From: Desulfobacterales bacterium
GTDB lineage: Bacteria; Desulfobacterota; Desulfobacteria; Desulfobacterales; SURF-7
Length of the DNA stretch: 34,875 nt
Assembly: GCA_028277765.1 (NCBI GenBank)
Contig: JANQFQ010000003.1
Location: forward strand, 1-34,875
Direction: 5' to 3'
Positions 1 to 9,745 of this stretch are shown in pieces. Each line of letters starts with the position of its first letter. Position 1 is the stretch's first letter. The notes below the pieces were generated by a model. The model was given only the letters and a program-made list of their open reading frames with translations, was not told the origin of the DNA and ran no database searches. A program made the position numbers and the translations under genes.

Positions 1-96
1 ACTTCCACAGGTGTGACCAAGGGAATCGCAAGTATTGGATATGTGGTAAATGACAAATCAATTAAGCAGCCAAAGAAGCAAGATGTTAAGATTTAA
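1..96 (+). CDS. 3' end of a gene cut by the window edge, possibly a PstS-like phosphate-binding protein
   Basis: Reading frame 1 is open from the first base and ends with TAA at 94-96, giving 31 residues. The stretch GIASIGYVVND resembles the GAIGYV segment near the C-terminus of PstS-type phosphate ABC-transporter binding proteins, and the Lys-rich tail after it suits an exported solute-binding protein. Two terminators follow directly, so this is the end of a transcription unit. The family call rests on one short motif and could be wrong; that a coding region ends here is more secure. Confidence 0.35.
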   Translation, partial: TSTGVTKGIASIGYVVNDKSIKQPKKQDVKI

Positions 97-100
97 ATAC

Positions 101-163
101 GTGGCGGACCAAAGAAAAAAGGCTAACAGGGAATCCTGTTAGCCTTTTTTTGTTCTCCGCCAC
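101..163 (+). terminator. Rho-independent terminator inside a larger outer stem
   Basis: A perfect 10-bp stem, GGCTAACAGG (121-130) with CCTGTTAGCC (135-144), encloses a GAAT loop and is followed by seven T (145-151). It is preceded by an A-rich run (113-120), so it could work in both directions. Outside it, GTGGCGGA (101-108) can pair with TCCGCCAC (156-163), nesting the terminator in a second stem. It starts five bases after the stop of the preceding gene. Confidence 0.88.
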
Positions 164-187
164 GAATGACACGAATAGCCGCGAATT
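160..187. repeat. Phased ~10-bp repeat (CACGAAT type)
   Basis: Three imperfect units, CACGAATGA, CACGAATAGC and CGCGAATTA, follow one another at 9-10-bp spacing just after the first terminator. The same layout recurs in other gaps of this window with cores CGCTAA, CGCAAAG, CGCGAA or CCTAAAG. It is non-coding. Confidence 0.5.
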
Positions 188-215
188 ATAGATAAAGAGG
201 CTTCCTATCATCTTC

Positions 216-250
216 AAAGGCCTGTAAATTCTTCTGCAGGCCTTTTTTTT
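216..250 (+). terminator. Second Rho-independent terminator
   Basis: AAAGGCCTG (216-224) pairs with CAGGCCTTT (237-245) around a 12-base loop, and the T run continues to 250. It stands about 100 bp after the first terminator and may insulate the alpha-2-macroglobulin operon from upstream transcription. Confidence 0.75.
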
Positions 251-435
251 ATTCATAATCATATTGTTAATAAATAAAGCCTTTGCTACTGTGATTTCTG
301 TGTATAGCTGAACAAAACGTTTATTATTTTATTTAAATGTGCTATCGCTTGTAAAACAAATCACCTAAAACAAATGATGCCCAAAAGAATATTTTAAAAA
401 GATATTATAATAATCTTTATTCCGGAGGATTTATT
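251..435 (+). promoter_or_regulatory. AT-rich leader and promoter region of the alpha-2-macroglobulin operon
   Basis: No gene is visible between the second terminator and the ATG at 436. A TATAAT hexamer lies at 406-411 but has no convincing -35 at the right distance, so the promoter is not assigned. A clear Shine-Dalgarno GGAGG at 424-428 stands seven bases before the ATG at 436 and fixes that start. Confidence 0.35.
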
Positions 436-3400
436 ATGAAAAAAATCTTCACGTTCATCAAAGCCGTCTGGTTCTTTTTCTTTGGATCTTTGCACTATAC
501 CCTGCCGCCATGGTTAAGAGTCATTGTCGAATTGTTCAGATCGGCAGGAGCAGTAATCAAAAATCAGCACCAGCACCACCGCAAACGCTTTTATGTAGTC
601 CTGTGCTGCCTGGTGATTACTTTCACAGGATCCCTGGCTGCTTATATCTGGTACAGCAATCTCCCGCAACCAGTACGCCTTAGTGTTGAATCCAATACCA
701 TTGGTCCCACGCCTTTAAGAAAAGACGCGGTGCCCGATGTCTTCAGAATCGAATTCGGCGGTTCAGCAGCCCGAATTGAAAGTGTGGGCAAGGTGGTCAC
801 CTCCGGTATCCGGATAATGCCGAAAATTGAAGGCGAATGGAAATGGGAAAAAGACGATGAACTGGTTTTTACGGTAAAGGAGCACTGGCCCATTGGCTTG
901 GACGCCAAGGTTGAAATGGATAAAAGCCTGTTTCCCAAGCATGTTCATCTTGAAACATATAAAGTTGATCTGGACACTCCGGATTTTCGTGTTAGCATCA
1001 GCGATGTTTCTTTTTACCAGGATCCACGAAAGGAAAAACAGAAAAAAGTAGTGGCTGAAGTGCATTTCACCCATCCTGTCGATCCTGATTCATTTGAGGA
1101 CAGGGTTAAATTCACCTTTCTCGTGGGAGGCAGAGAAAAAGGGCGGGTAGTGGAAAAAAAATCCGTGGGCTTCAAGGTCACTTATGACGATTATTTCGGA
1201 AAGGCCTTTCTGCATACTGACATTCTGTCGATTCCCAATTATAACAGTCGTGTAGAGCTGGTTGTTGAAAAGGGTATTCGTTCTAAAAGAAAAGGGCCGT
1301 CAGCCAAGAACAAGCTTTCAGATACAACCAGAGTGCCAGGCATGCTCACCCACTTTCGCTTCAACTCAGCCAAGCCTACCCTGGTGCGCAATGAAAAATA
1401 CGAACCTGAGCAAGTCCTGGTGATTTCCAGTACAGCTGCTGTAAAGGAAAAGGACCTTTCCGAGCATCTGGAAGTCTATGTTCTGCCCGTGAACCGCCCC
1501 AGGCTTCCCAGTGAAAAATATTCCCGAAAGAATTACCGCTGGCATTATGTTAATGAAGTGTCCCAAAAGGTGCTGAGTCTGTCGGACCGGCTCACCCCCA
1601 GCCCCATACCAACTCCTCAGGATTATTCCGAAATTATCAGCTATAAATATAAAGAAGAACCCGGCCGATATCTCTATATAAGGATAAAAAAGGGATTAAC
1701 GTCTTTCGGCGGCTACAGGCTGCCGGATGACAAAGCCTTCATCGCCAAGGTACCTGAATATCCCAAGGAACTGAAAATCATGGCCGAAGGCTCGCTTCTG
1801 AGTCTGTCAGGTGAAAAGAAACTGTCTATACTGGCCCGGGATCTTGAATATGTGCGGTACCGTGCCCAACGGCTGCTGCCAGGCCAGATCGCACATTTCG
1901 TCACCCAGAGTTCCGGCCATCTGGGCAAGCCCTCCTTTTACGAATACCGTTTTGGAATGGAGAATATTGCTGAGACATTCAGCAAAATCGAACCGCTCCC
2001 CATCACGGGCCACGGCAAAACCCAGTACTCGCATTTTGATTTCAGCAGCATTGTCAACACGGTCCAGGAAAAGCCAAAAGGCCTGTATTATTTTGTGGCC
2101 GAAGGATGGGACAAGGTTCGGAACTACCAGACCGGCCCTTCGGACAAGCGGTTTATACTCATAACAGACATGGGCCTGCTGGCCAAAAAGTCAGTTGACG
2201 GCAGTTACGACGTATTTGTTCAGTCCGTGTCACAGGGAACGCCGGTAAGAGGGGCGGAAGTCCAGGTTGTGGGTAAAAACGGTCTGGCCGTTCTTACCCG
2301 GATAACCGATAAATACGGGCATGTCAGTTTTCCAAATCTTAATGATTTTAAAAATGAAAGAAGCCCTGTGGTTTTTGTGGTTGTCAAGGATGAGGATCTT
2401 TCGTTTTTGCCCATTAACAGTCATGTCAATCGTATCAACTACTCCCGATTTGACATAGGGGGCGTTTACACCCGCAGCCGGAGCGACCGCCTGGAAGCTT
2501 ATATGTTTTCGGACCGCGGTATTTACCGCCCCGGAGAAGAAGTAAACATCGGTTATATTGTAAAGCATTCTGACTGGTCTCGCGATCTGAGCGGAGTAAA
2601 TCTTGAAATGAGAGTGGTTGATCCCAAGGGAAGCACAATCAGGAGAGACAAAACCGGTCTTAACCGGATCGGCTTTGAAACCTATGATTTTCAGACAGGA
2701 GAAACCTGGCCCACAGGCACCTATAAAATAAGCCTGTATGTTATAAAAAATAAAAACCGAAAGCTTCAAATAGGTTCCACCACGGTCAAAGTCGAAGAAT
2801 TTCTTCCAGACCGCATGAAAATTACCGCGCGGTTTTCCCGGCCGGCCAACAAGGGATGGATTCATCCCGACAATCTGCAGGGGATTACCAACCTTCAGAA
2901 CCTATTCGGCACACCCGCGCAAAACCGGCGTGTAAAAGCGGAGATTTCTCTTTCGCCCACCTATCCCTCGTTTTATTCCCTAAAGGAATGGCATTTTCAC
3001 GATCCCATGCGCTCGAAAAAAAGCTTCTCAGAACAGCTTGGTGAAAAACAGACAGATACCGAGGGGAATGCTGTTTTTGATCTGGGATTGGAAAAATATG
3101 AATCAGCGTCCTATATGCTGAGATTTATGACTGAGGGTTTTGAACCAGAGGGCGGGAGGTCTGTTTTGGCCTCTAATTCCGTGCTGATTTCACCTTTGAA
3201 ATACCTTATAGGCTACAAACCCCAGGGCGATCTCAATTATATCAAAAAGGGAGCTGTAACAGGCGTGGACTGGATCGCGGTCGATCCCGACCTTGAGAAA
3301 ATTTCCGTGTCTGATTTAAAAATGAAGACCTTAGAATTCCGCCAGGTATCCACCCTGGTTAAACAGCCCAACGGGACATACAAATATGAATCAATCAAAA

Positions 3401-6177
3401 AAGAATACGTGATTAAGGAAGCGGATTTTTCCATAGCAGCCGGCGGCTCCGCGCTGCCACTGGACACATCCCAACCCGGCGATTTCGCTGTTGCAATCAT
3501 CAACAAAGAGGGCTTGGAATTGAACCGTGTTCATTACAGTGTGGCTGGCGCAGCCAACCTCACGTTTGAGCTGGAGAAAAACGCCGAACTGCAGATAAAG
3601 CTTAATAAAACGGATTTTGATCCTGGAGAAGAAATTGAAGTCAGCATACGCTCTCCTTATATCGGGGCCGGGCTTATCACGATCGAAAGAGAACGCGTGT
3701 TCGCGAGCAAGTGGTTTGAGACCGACAGCAACAGCACGGTTCAGACTATCCGTATACCATCTGACCTGGAAGGCAATGGATATGTAAATGTAACGTTTGT
3801 CCGTTCTCTAGCCTCGAACGAAATTTTCATGAGCCCCATGAGCACGGGCATTGCCCCCTTTTCAATTAATAAAGCCAGCCGGATAAACAAGATTCAGCTA
3901 GATGTCTCTCATCTGGTCCGGCCGGGTAAAGATCTGACCATGACGGTATCCGCTCAGAAATCCGGCAAAGCAGTCGTGTTTGCCGTGGACGAGGGGATCC
4001 TACAGGTGGCAAAATACAAGAACCCGGACCCCCTGAACAGCTTTTATAAAAAGCGGGCCCTGGAGGTGGAAACAAGACAGATCCTGGATTTGATCCTTCC
4101 GGAATTTTCAAAGCTGCATCTGCAGCGGTCTTCCGAAGCAGGCGGGGCTGCATCGCTTCTTGGGAAAAACCTTAACCCGTTTAAAAGAAAACGCGATAAA
4201 TCCGTAGCTTACTGGTCCGGCCTGATCGATGTGGGGCCGTCTTCAAAAACCCTGACCTACACAGTACCCGATTATTTCGCAGGCAAGCTAAGAGTAATAG
4301 CGGTTGCGGTTTCCCATCTGGCAATGGATGCGGCCAGCAACGAGACCATTGTTAAAGGGCATTTTGTCTTATCGCCCAATGTGCCCACCTTTGTTGCGCC
4401 TGGCGATCAGTTCAAGATCTCTGTGGGCGTATCTAATCAGGCCGAAAAGTCGGGCAAAGGGGCCGAAGTAAATCTGGAACTGGTCACATCCAAAAACATA
4501 GACGTTCTGGAAGACAACACCATCACCCTGAACATCGATGAGGGGAGTGAAACCTCTGCTGTCTTTAATGTCAAGGCAAGGGAACCCCTGGGCAATGCCA
4601 GTTTCTCTTTTATTGCCAGCCACCAGGATAAAGAAGCCCGCAGAACGGTCACATCGAGTGTGCGCCCGGCATCGCCTTATTTCACCGCAGTTCAGGCAGG
4701 ATATATCAATGCCGGAAAGGACTTAGAACTGGCCACACCAAGACGGATGTATAACGAATTCCGCAACAATGAAATCACAATATCCAAACTGCCCATAAGT
4801 CTTGCCCGGTCTTTTGTGAGCTATCTGCGAAAATATCCCTACGGCTGTACCGAGCAGGTGATAAGCAAAGGATTCCCCTCCATTGTTCTGGGAAATTATA
4901 AAGAGTTCAACCGTTCCAAAAAGGAAGTGGCTGCACAGGTTCAAGGGATTACTGAAATATTGGCGGCACGCCAGCTGCCGGGCGGCGGTTTTGTCAAGTG
5001 GCCGGGACACACGTCGTACAATGTCTTTCATACTGCGTATGCCGTCCACTACCTGACCAAGGCCAAAGACAAGGGATACCGTATTCCCAAGTCTCTTATG
5101 GACAAAGCGCTGATTTTCCTCAAAGAATATGCCGAAAGGGAACCGGACGGTCTTCATATGGCCCGCGTCCAGGCCTATGCTGCTTATATTTTGAGCCGCA
5201 ACGATATTATTTCCACCAAGTCCTTAACCGCCCTGGAAAAGTGGCTTGAAGGGTATGAGGACAAATCCTGGGTAAAAGACGTGATGCTGCTCTACATGGC
5301 TTCATCCTATAAAATAATGAAGGCAGATGAAAAGGCGAAAAAGCTCCTTGACAGATTTGACCATGCATCCATAATGGCGCAGGATTACAAATACGGTGTT
5401 TTTGACGACACCATAAAAAGAGCTATGCACCTTTATCTGCTGGCAACGCATTTTCCAAAACGGTTGTCGGAATTTGACGGAGAAAAGATGTCCCTGCTGG
5501 TGGAATCGCTTTCATCTTCGTTTAATACAACATCGTCAGCTTTGTCTATTCTGGCTTTTGAAGCCTATGCCAAGCAGGTCCAGGCCCGGTCAACCGAAGG
5601 CATCCATGTCCGGCAGGTGATAGACGGGAAGTCCGCCGCTCTGACTCTCTCTGGTGAGCTTTTCCCCAAATCGTTATTTGATCCTCAAGCCAATACAGTT
5701 GAAATCGATAATACAACCAGGGTAGTGGCTTATTACGGGCTCACACAGGCCGGTTTTGACAGGCTGGCCAGCACGGAAAAGCAGACCAGCGGAATAGAGG
5801 TCTTCAGGGAATTTGTGAACCACAAGGGAGAGGTAATCCAAAAAATCAATATTGGCGAAGAGATAACGGTTCGCCTTAAAGGGAGATCGATCTCAAATGA
5901 CTGGACATCAAATATCGTGATAGTGGATCTGCTGCCCGGCGGATTTGAAGTGGTGCTTGATTCCGTTGACCGCAGAGCCGGACATGTTGAATATGTGGAT
6001 GCCAGGGAAGATCGTATCCTGATATTCGGTAACCTGAATGACACCATTCAGGAGTACGAATACAGAATTAAAGCTGTGAACCGGGGAGAATACGAGGTTC
6101 CCCCCATATACGCGGAGGCCATGTATGACCGTAATCTGCGTTCAAAAGGCCTGTCGCAGAAGATTATAGTGGAATGA
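436..6177 (+). CDS. Bacterial alpha-2-macroglobulin, thioester-containing protease trap
   Basis: A 1913-residue envelope protein that should bait and covalently trap invading proteases in the periplasm. It has the bacterial A2M layout. The N-terminus has a hydrophobic stretch (about 5-20) and a membrane helix (about 52-73). A DRGIYRPGEEV motif typical of macroglobulin domains lies near residue 690, and an AVDEGILQ motif near 1185. The thioester motif CTEQ at 1471-1474 (Cys1471, Gln1474) sits in the context YPYGCTEQ and precedes an alpha-helical complement-like region. E. coli YfhM is about 1650 residues and lipid-anchored; this one is longer and shows no lipobox after its helix, so it is probably held by the helix. 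Start chosen by GGAGG seven bases upstream. Its stop overlaps the start of pbpC (ATGA), a pairing seen in many Gram-negative genomes. Family assignment is very secure; a defence role is known of the family, not shown here. Confidence 0.95.
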   Translation: MKKIFTFIKAVWFFFFGSLHYTLPPWLRVIVELFRSAGAVIKNQHQHHRKRFYVVLCCLVITFTGSLAAYIWYSNLPQPVRLSVESNTIGPTPLRKDAVPDVFRIEFGGSAARIESVGKVVTSGIRIMPKIEGEWKWEKDDELVFTVKEHWPIGLDAKVEMDKSLFPKHVHLETYKVDLDTPDFRVSISDVSFYQDPRKEKQKKVVAEVHFTHPVDPDSFEDRVKFTFLVGGREKGRVVEKKSVGFKVTYDDYFGKAFLHTDILSIPNYNSRVELVVEKGIRSKRKGPSAKNKLSDTTRVPGMLTHFRFNSAKPTLVRNEKYEPEQVLVISSTAAVKEKDLSEHLEVYVLPVNRPRLPSEKYSRKNYRWHYVNEVSQKVLSLSDRLTPSPIPTPQDYSEIISYKYKEEPGRYLYIRIKKGLTSFGGYRLPDDKAFIAKVPEYPKELKIMAEGSLLSLSGEKKLSILARDLEYVRYRAQRLLPGQIAHFVTQSSGHLGKPSFYEYRFGMENIAETFSKIEPLPITGHGKTQYSHFDFSSIVNTVQEKPKGLYYFVAEGWDKVRNYQTGPSDKRFILITDMGLLAKKSVDGSYDVFVQSVSQGTPVRGAEVQVVGKNGLAVLTRITDKYGHVSFPNLNDFKNERSPVVFVVVKDEDLSFLPINSHVNRINYSRFDIGGVYTRSRSDRLEAYMFSDRGIYRPGEEVNIGYIVKHSDWSRDLSGVNLEMRVVDPKGSTIRRDKTGLNRIGFETYDFQTGETWPTGTYKISLYVIKNKNRKLQIGSTTVKVEEFLPDRMKITARFSRPANKGWIHPDNLQGITNLQNLFGTPAQNRRVKAEISLSPTYPSFYSLKEWHFHDPMRSKKSFSEQLGEKQTDTEGNAVFDLGLEKYESASYMLRFMTEGFEPEGGRSVLASNSVLISPLKYLIGYKPQGDLNYIKKGAVTGVDWIAVDPDLEKISVSDLKMKTLEFRQVSTLVKQPNGTYKYESIKKEYVIKEADFSIAAGGSALPLDTSQPGDFAVAIINKEGLELNRVHYSVAGAANLTFELEKNAELQIKLNKTDFDPGEEIEVSIRSPYIGAGLITIERERVFASKWFETDSNSTVQTIRIPSDLEGNGYVNVTFVRSLASNEIFMSPMSTGIAPFSINKASRINKIQLDVSHLVRPGKDLTMTVSAQKSGKAVVFAVDEGILQVAKYKNPDPLNSFYKKRALEVETRQILDLILPEFSKLHLQRSSEAGGAASLLGKNLNPFKRKRDKSVAYWSGLIDVGPSSKTLTYTVPDYFAGKLRVIAVAVSHLAMDAASNETIVKGHFVLSPNVPTFVAPGDQFKISVGVSNQAEKSGKGAEVNLELVTSKNIDVLEDNTITLNIDEGSETSAVFNVKAREPLGNASFSFIASHQDKEARRTVTSSVRPASPYFTAVQAGYINAGKDLELATPRRMYNEFRNNEITISKLPISLARSFVSYLRKYPYGCTEQVISKGFPSIVLGNYKEFNRSKKEVAAQVQGITEILAARQLPGGGFVKWPGHTSYNVFHTAYAVHYLTKAKDKGYRIPKSLMDKALIFLKEYAEREPDGLHMARVQAYAAYILSRNDIISTKSLTALEKWLEGYEDKSWVKDVMLLYMASSYKIMKADEKAKKLLDRFDHASIMAQDYKYGVFDDTIKRAMHLYLLATHFPKRLSEFDGEKMSLLVESLSSSFNTTSSALSILAFEAYAKQVQARSTEGIHVRQVIDGKSAALTLSGELFPKSLFDPQANTVEIDNTTRVVAYYGLTQAGFDRLASTEKQTSGIEVFREFVNHKGEVIQKINIGEEITVRLKGRSISNDWTSNIVIVDLLPGGFEVVLDSVDRRAGHVEYVDAREDRILIFGNLNDTIQEYEYRIKAVNRGEYEVPPIYAEAMYDRNLRSKGLSQKIIVE

Positions 6178-8513
6178 CCCTGAAACGATTTGTTATAAGA
6201 TTTGTCATAATACTGGCCGCTGTATGGTGCTGCCACAAGGCAGTTCTGTGGCTGCAGCCTGCTGGTGCGCTGCTTGATAACATCACGTTTTCGCGCCAGG
6301 TTCAAGACCGCCATGGCAGGCTGCTCCGAATGACCCTGGCTGAAGACGATATTTACCGTATGCAGACCAGCCTGAATGACATCTCACCGCTGGCTGTCGA
6401 AGCTGTGCTCCTGTATGAAGACCGCTGCTTTTATTACCATCCTGGCGTAAATCCCGTATCCCTGTTTCGCGCGTTCTGGGCCACCTATATAAGCCAGGAG
6501 CGAGTTATTGGGGCATCGACCATCACCATGCAGTTGAGTCGCTATCTCCACAAAATTGATTCCAGCACTGTGGGAGGCAAGCTGAAGCAGATTGCCTGGG
6601 CGCTGCAGATAGAGTTTTTCCACAGCAAAAAGGAAATCCTGGAAGCCTATTTTAACATCGTGCCTTATGGATTCAACATTGAGGGAATTGGGGCCGCCAG
6701 CCATATATATTTTCAAAAGGATCCCAACCGCTTGACTCTCCTTGAAGCATTGACGCTGGCTGTAATGCCCCAGAGCCCCCACGCACGAACAAAACACATT
6801 AAAAAAGACCAACAGGTAAACCAGGTCCTTGCACAGGCACGAGCAGTGCTGCTTCAGCAATGGCTGAAAGCCTTTCCTGACAATGTTGACAAAGCCCTGG
6901 ATTTTTCCCTGGAACTGGATATGCGTCATCCTGGCCGGCTCCCTTTTAGCGCGCCCCACATGGTCGTTGATGTGCTGCAGAGGAATTCAGACGATAGTGT
7001 CAAAACCACCCTGGACTGGTCCATACAGTCGGCCTTTGAAACGGTCATCGCGAAATATATTGATCGGCGTCAAAAGGCGGGCATAACCAATGCCTCAGCC
7101 ATGCTGGTGGATACCAGTACCATGGAAATCCTGGCAGCCATTGGTTCTGCCGATTTTTTCAGCGATAACATTTCAGGTCAGGTAAACGGAACCCGAGCCC
7201 GCCGGTCACCCGGTTCCGCGCTTAAGCCCTTTGCTTACGCGCTGGCAATTGAACAGGGGCTGGTTCATTCCCAGACAATGCTGAAAGACACGCCCACACC
7301 TTTTGGAACATACACGCCTGATAATTTTGACCGGGCATTTGCAGGCCCCCTGCCGGCCACGGACGCGCTGATTCATTCCCGTAATATCCCGGCCATCCAT
7401 CTTACCGGAAAAATATCCGATCCAGACCTGTACGAATTCCTCAAAAACGCCGGCATTCCATTGAACGATGATCCCAGGCACTATGGACTATCGATCGTCC
7501 TGGGGACCGCGGAATTGACCATGGAAGAGCTGGTGTCGCTTTACGCCATGCTTAGGAATAACGGCAGCCTCCGGCCTGTAAAAAAAATGCTGCATGAGCC
7601 TCACCAGGAAGGCCGGCCATTGTTAACAGCGGAAAGCTGTTTTCTTCTGCTGGAAATGCTGTCGCAAAATCCAAAGCCCACAGGTAAAGGCAGTGATCGC
7701 TGGCTGCTGCGACCGCAAACCGTGGCCTGGAAGACCGGTACTTCCGTGGGTTTCAGGGATGCCTGGGCCATCGGCATTTTCGACCATTATGTTCTGGCTG
7801 TCTGGATTGGCAACTTTTCAGGTAAAGGCAATCCTGTTTTTGTTGGACGCCACGCATCCGGTCCTCTGTTGTTTGAACTGATCCAGGCGCTGGCAAACCT
7901 CCAGGAAATACGGTTTATAGAATTCCTGCCGGAAAACCACCTCAATATTAACAAAGTCGACGTATGCGCGCTGTCAGGTCACATACCGCACAGGGACTGT
8001 CCCCATCTTAAAGACACCTGGTTCATCCCGGGGGCGAGTCCCATAAAAAAATGCCAGATCCACCGCCGCGTGGAAATCGATATTGCCACAGGCTATCAGG
8101 TCTGTCCCGGCTTTGAAGGGTTTACCAGAAGCCAGGTTTTTGAGTTCTGGTCCACGGATCTCTTAAAGCTTTTCAAGCAGGCCGGCGTAGGACGCCGGAT
8201 ACCGCCAGCCCTGCATCCCCAATGCCGTGTGGAAGCCTATGGGGACATCGGCCCGAAAATCATTTCACCCAAACAGGATATTGTTTACCACCTGAGAACA
8301 AAGGGCGCTGATTCAAAACAGATTCCTCTCATTGCCGTGGGCGACGGCAACGTGACCCGATTTTCATGGTTTGTGGACAATCAGCCAGTGGGACACTCCG
8401 AAGCACAGCAGCCCCTGCTGTGGAAAGCCCGGCCGGGTCAGCACCTTGTCAGCGTAAGCGATGAGTTCGGACGGTCAACTGTCTCGTCCATTGATATCAG
8501 GTGGGTGGATTAA
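6174..8513 (+). CDS. pbpC: Penicillin-binding protein 1C (bifunctional peptidoglycan synthase)
   Basis: A 779-residue inner-membrane protein with an N-terminal helix (about 7-27) and a periplasmic body. The GT51 glycosyltransferase domain (about 45-215) shows the EDRCFYYHPG motif with catalytic Glu82 and GASTITMQLSRYL. The transpeptidase domain (about 280-560) shows SALK (Ser348-Lys351), SRN (402-404) and KTGTS (520-524), so both activities look intact. A C-terminal BiPBP_C-type domain occupies about 695-779. Length matches E. coli PbpC (about 770). The start ATG overlaps the A2M stop, so the two are translationally coupled. In such pairs PbpC is thought to repair peptidoglycan where the envelope is breached while A2M traps proteases. 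Confidence 0.95.
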   Translation: MTLKRFVIRFVIILAAVWCCHKAVLWLQPAGALLDNITFSRQVQDRHGRLLRMTLAEDDIYRMQTSLNDISPLAVEAVLLYEDRCFYYHPGVNPVSLFRAFWATYISQERVIGASTITMQLSRYLHKIDSSTVGGKLKQIAWALQIEFFHSKKEILEAYFNIVPYGFNIEGIGAASHIYFQKDPNRLTLLEALTLAVMPQSPHARTKHIKKDQQVNQVLAQARAVLLQQWLKAFPDNVDKALDFSLELDMRHPGRLPFSAPHMVVDVLQRNSDDSVKTTLDWSIQSAFETVIAKYIDRRQKAGITNASAMLVDTSTMEILAAIGSADFFSDNISGQVNGTRARRSPGSALKPFAYALAIEQGLVHSQTMLKDTPTPFGTYTPDNFDRAFAGPLPATDALIHSRNIPAIHLTGKISDPDLYEFLKNAGIPLNDDPRHYGLSIVLGTAELTMEELVSLYAMLRNNGSLRPVKKMLHEPHQEGRPLLTAESCFLLLEMLSQNPKPTGKGSDRWLLRPQTVAWKTGTSVGFRDAWAIGIFDHYVLAVWIGNFSGKGNPVFVGRHASGPLLFELIQALANLQEIRFIEFLPENHLNINKVDVCALSGHIPHRDCPHLKDTWFIPGASPIKKCQIHRRVEIDIATGYQVCPGFEGFTRSQVFEFWSTDLLKLFKQAGVGRRIPPALHPQCRVEAYGDIGPKIISPKQDIVYHLRTKGADSKQIPLIAVGDGNVTRFSWFVDNQPVGHSEAQQPLLWKARPGQHLVSVSDEFGRSTVSSIDIRWVD

Positions 8514-8544
8514 CAACATTAGAATTAAGTAGAGATAATACACT

Positions 8545-9735
8545 ATGGGAAATTCAAAAACAAAAGTACAGATTGTGGTGTGGGGATGTATCATCGGCAT
8601 TGTATACCTTCTTGGTGTATATTATTTTATGCGTGAATTTGAGGACCTTAGCTGCTGCAAGGCCCTGTACTGCAGTATCCGGTTGTTTGTTTTTGAGGGC
8701 GAACTGGATCCTTTTCCTCAATCATGGCAGCTCAGGGTATTATATTTCATTGCGCCTGTCATCGCTGTTTCTGCTGTGGTCAATATTGCTGTCACGTTTT
8801 TGTTCAGGATTTCGCCCTTTCTTCGAACCTGCTGCATGTCGAACCATGTGGTGGTCTGCGGTATCGGCCGAATCGGCGGGCTGCTGGCGGAAACCCTAAA
8901 GAAAAAAGGAGCAGCTGTTGTAGGCGTGGATCTGGGTCCGCCTGAAGCATATGAAGACTGGATCATCCAAAACAGAATTCCGATGATTTTCGGTGATTTT
9001 CATCAGGAATCCATTCTGCTGAAATCACGCGCGTACAGGGCGCGCTCGATTATATTTTCATCAGGGGATGACCTGACAAACCTTGAGGGCGCGGTTAACG
9101 CGTATGAATTTCTCCAGAAACGGAAAGGAGACTGCCGCCTGATCTGGGCCCATATTGCCAACGAGCGGCTGGCAGCCACGGCCAAGGGCGCGATACACCA
9201 GAACGGAATTGTCGACATCCGTTTCTTTGACACATATCATATTGCTGCTTATAAAATGATCCATAAGTATTTCAACGCGGATATACGCAAAGGGCTTACC
9301 GAGATAAACATCCTCGGCTTTGGTAAATTCGGCAGGGATCTGCTTGAAGGGATGATTCTCGAGTTGAAGAATGTCAACAGCTTTACCATAAAGGTAATCG
9401 ACAAAAAGGACCGCTCAAAAGACGTGCATGATCTGGCTGAATCATACAATGTCTCCGGAGCGGTGTCTTTCTTACAGGTCGACATTCAGCATCTTGATCT
9501 GAACCACCAGGACCATAATGCTTTTTTTCTCTGCACGGATGATGACCTCGGCAACTTAGCAGCGGCCATGATACTGGCAGAAAAAGGAACGGTGAAACAC
9601 GTTTATGTGAGGATGACACGGTGGCCTATTCCAGCCATAGGCGACCACCTGGGACGCGATCGGGGAGTTGTGTTTATCAACATCAATGATCTGGTTACCC
9701 AGGGAATCGAAGAGCTTGAGGGTTTTTTAAAATGA
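8545..9735 (+). CDS. Two-TM membrane protein with tandem RCK/TrkA-N NAD-binding domains
   Basis: A 396-residue protein with two predicted membrane helices (about 10-28 and 65-88) and a cytoplasmic part with two Rossmann-type RCK/TrkA-N domains. The first shows VVVCGIGRIGG (Gly106, Gly108, Gly111) and the second INILGFGKFG (Gly258, Gly260, Gly263), each starting a beta-alpha-beta fold. The layout matches RCK-gated K+ channels or TrkA-like regulators. However, the loop between the helices (CSIRLFVFEGELDPF) has no TVGYG-type selectivity filter, so ion conduction is uncertain. It lies 31 bp after pbpC on the same strand and may share the transcript. The Shine-Dalgarno is weak (AGTAGAGA region). 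It could be a channel, a nucleotide- or redox-sensing membrane regulator, or a partner of a channel encoded elsewhere. Confidence 0.8.
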   Translation: MGNSKTKVQIVVWGCIIGIVYLLGVYYFMREFEDLSCCKALYCSIRLFVFEGELDPFPQSWQLRVLYFIAPVIAVSAVVNIAVTFLFRISPFLRTCCMSNHVVVCGIGRIGGLLAETLKKKGAAVVGVDLGPPEAYEDWIIQNRIPMIFGDFHQESILLKSRAYRARSIIFSSGDDLTNLEGAVNAYEFLQKRKGDCRLIWAHIANERLAATAKGAIHQNGIVDIRFFDTYHIAAYKMIHKYFNADIRKGLTEINILGFGKFGRDLLEGMILELKNVNSFTIKVIDKKDRSKDVHDLAESYNVSGAVSFLQVDIQHLDLNHQDHNAFFLCTDDDLGNLAAAMILAEKGTVKHVYVRMTRWPIPAIGDHLGRDRGVVFININDLVTQGIEELEGFLK

Positions 9736-9745
9736 AAGCTTTTCG

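Noticed and set aside
406..411. TATAAT as the promoter of the A2M operon
   Set aside because: No fitting -35 box 16-18 bp upstream, and such hexamers are frequent in this AT-rich leader.
8640..8730. A potassium-channel pore in the RCK protein
   Set aside because: The loop between the two helices has no TVGYG-like filter, so a functional channel is not claimed.
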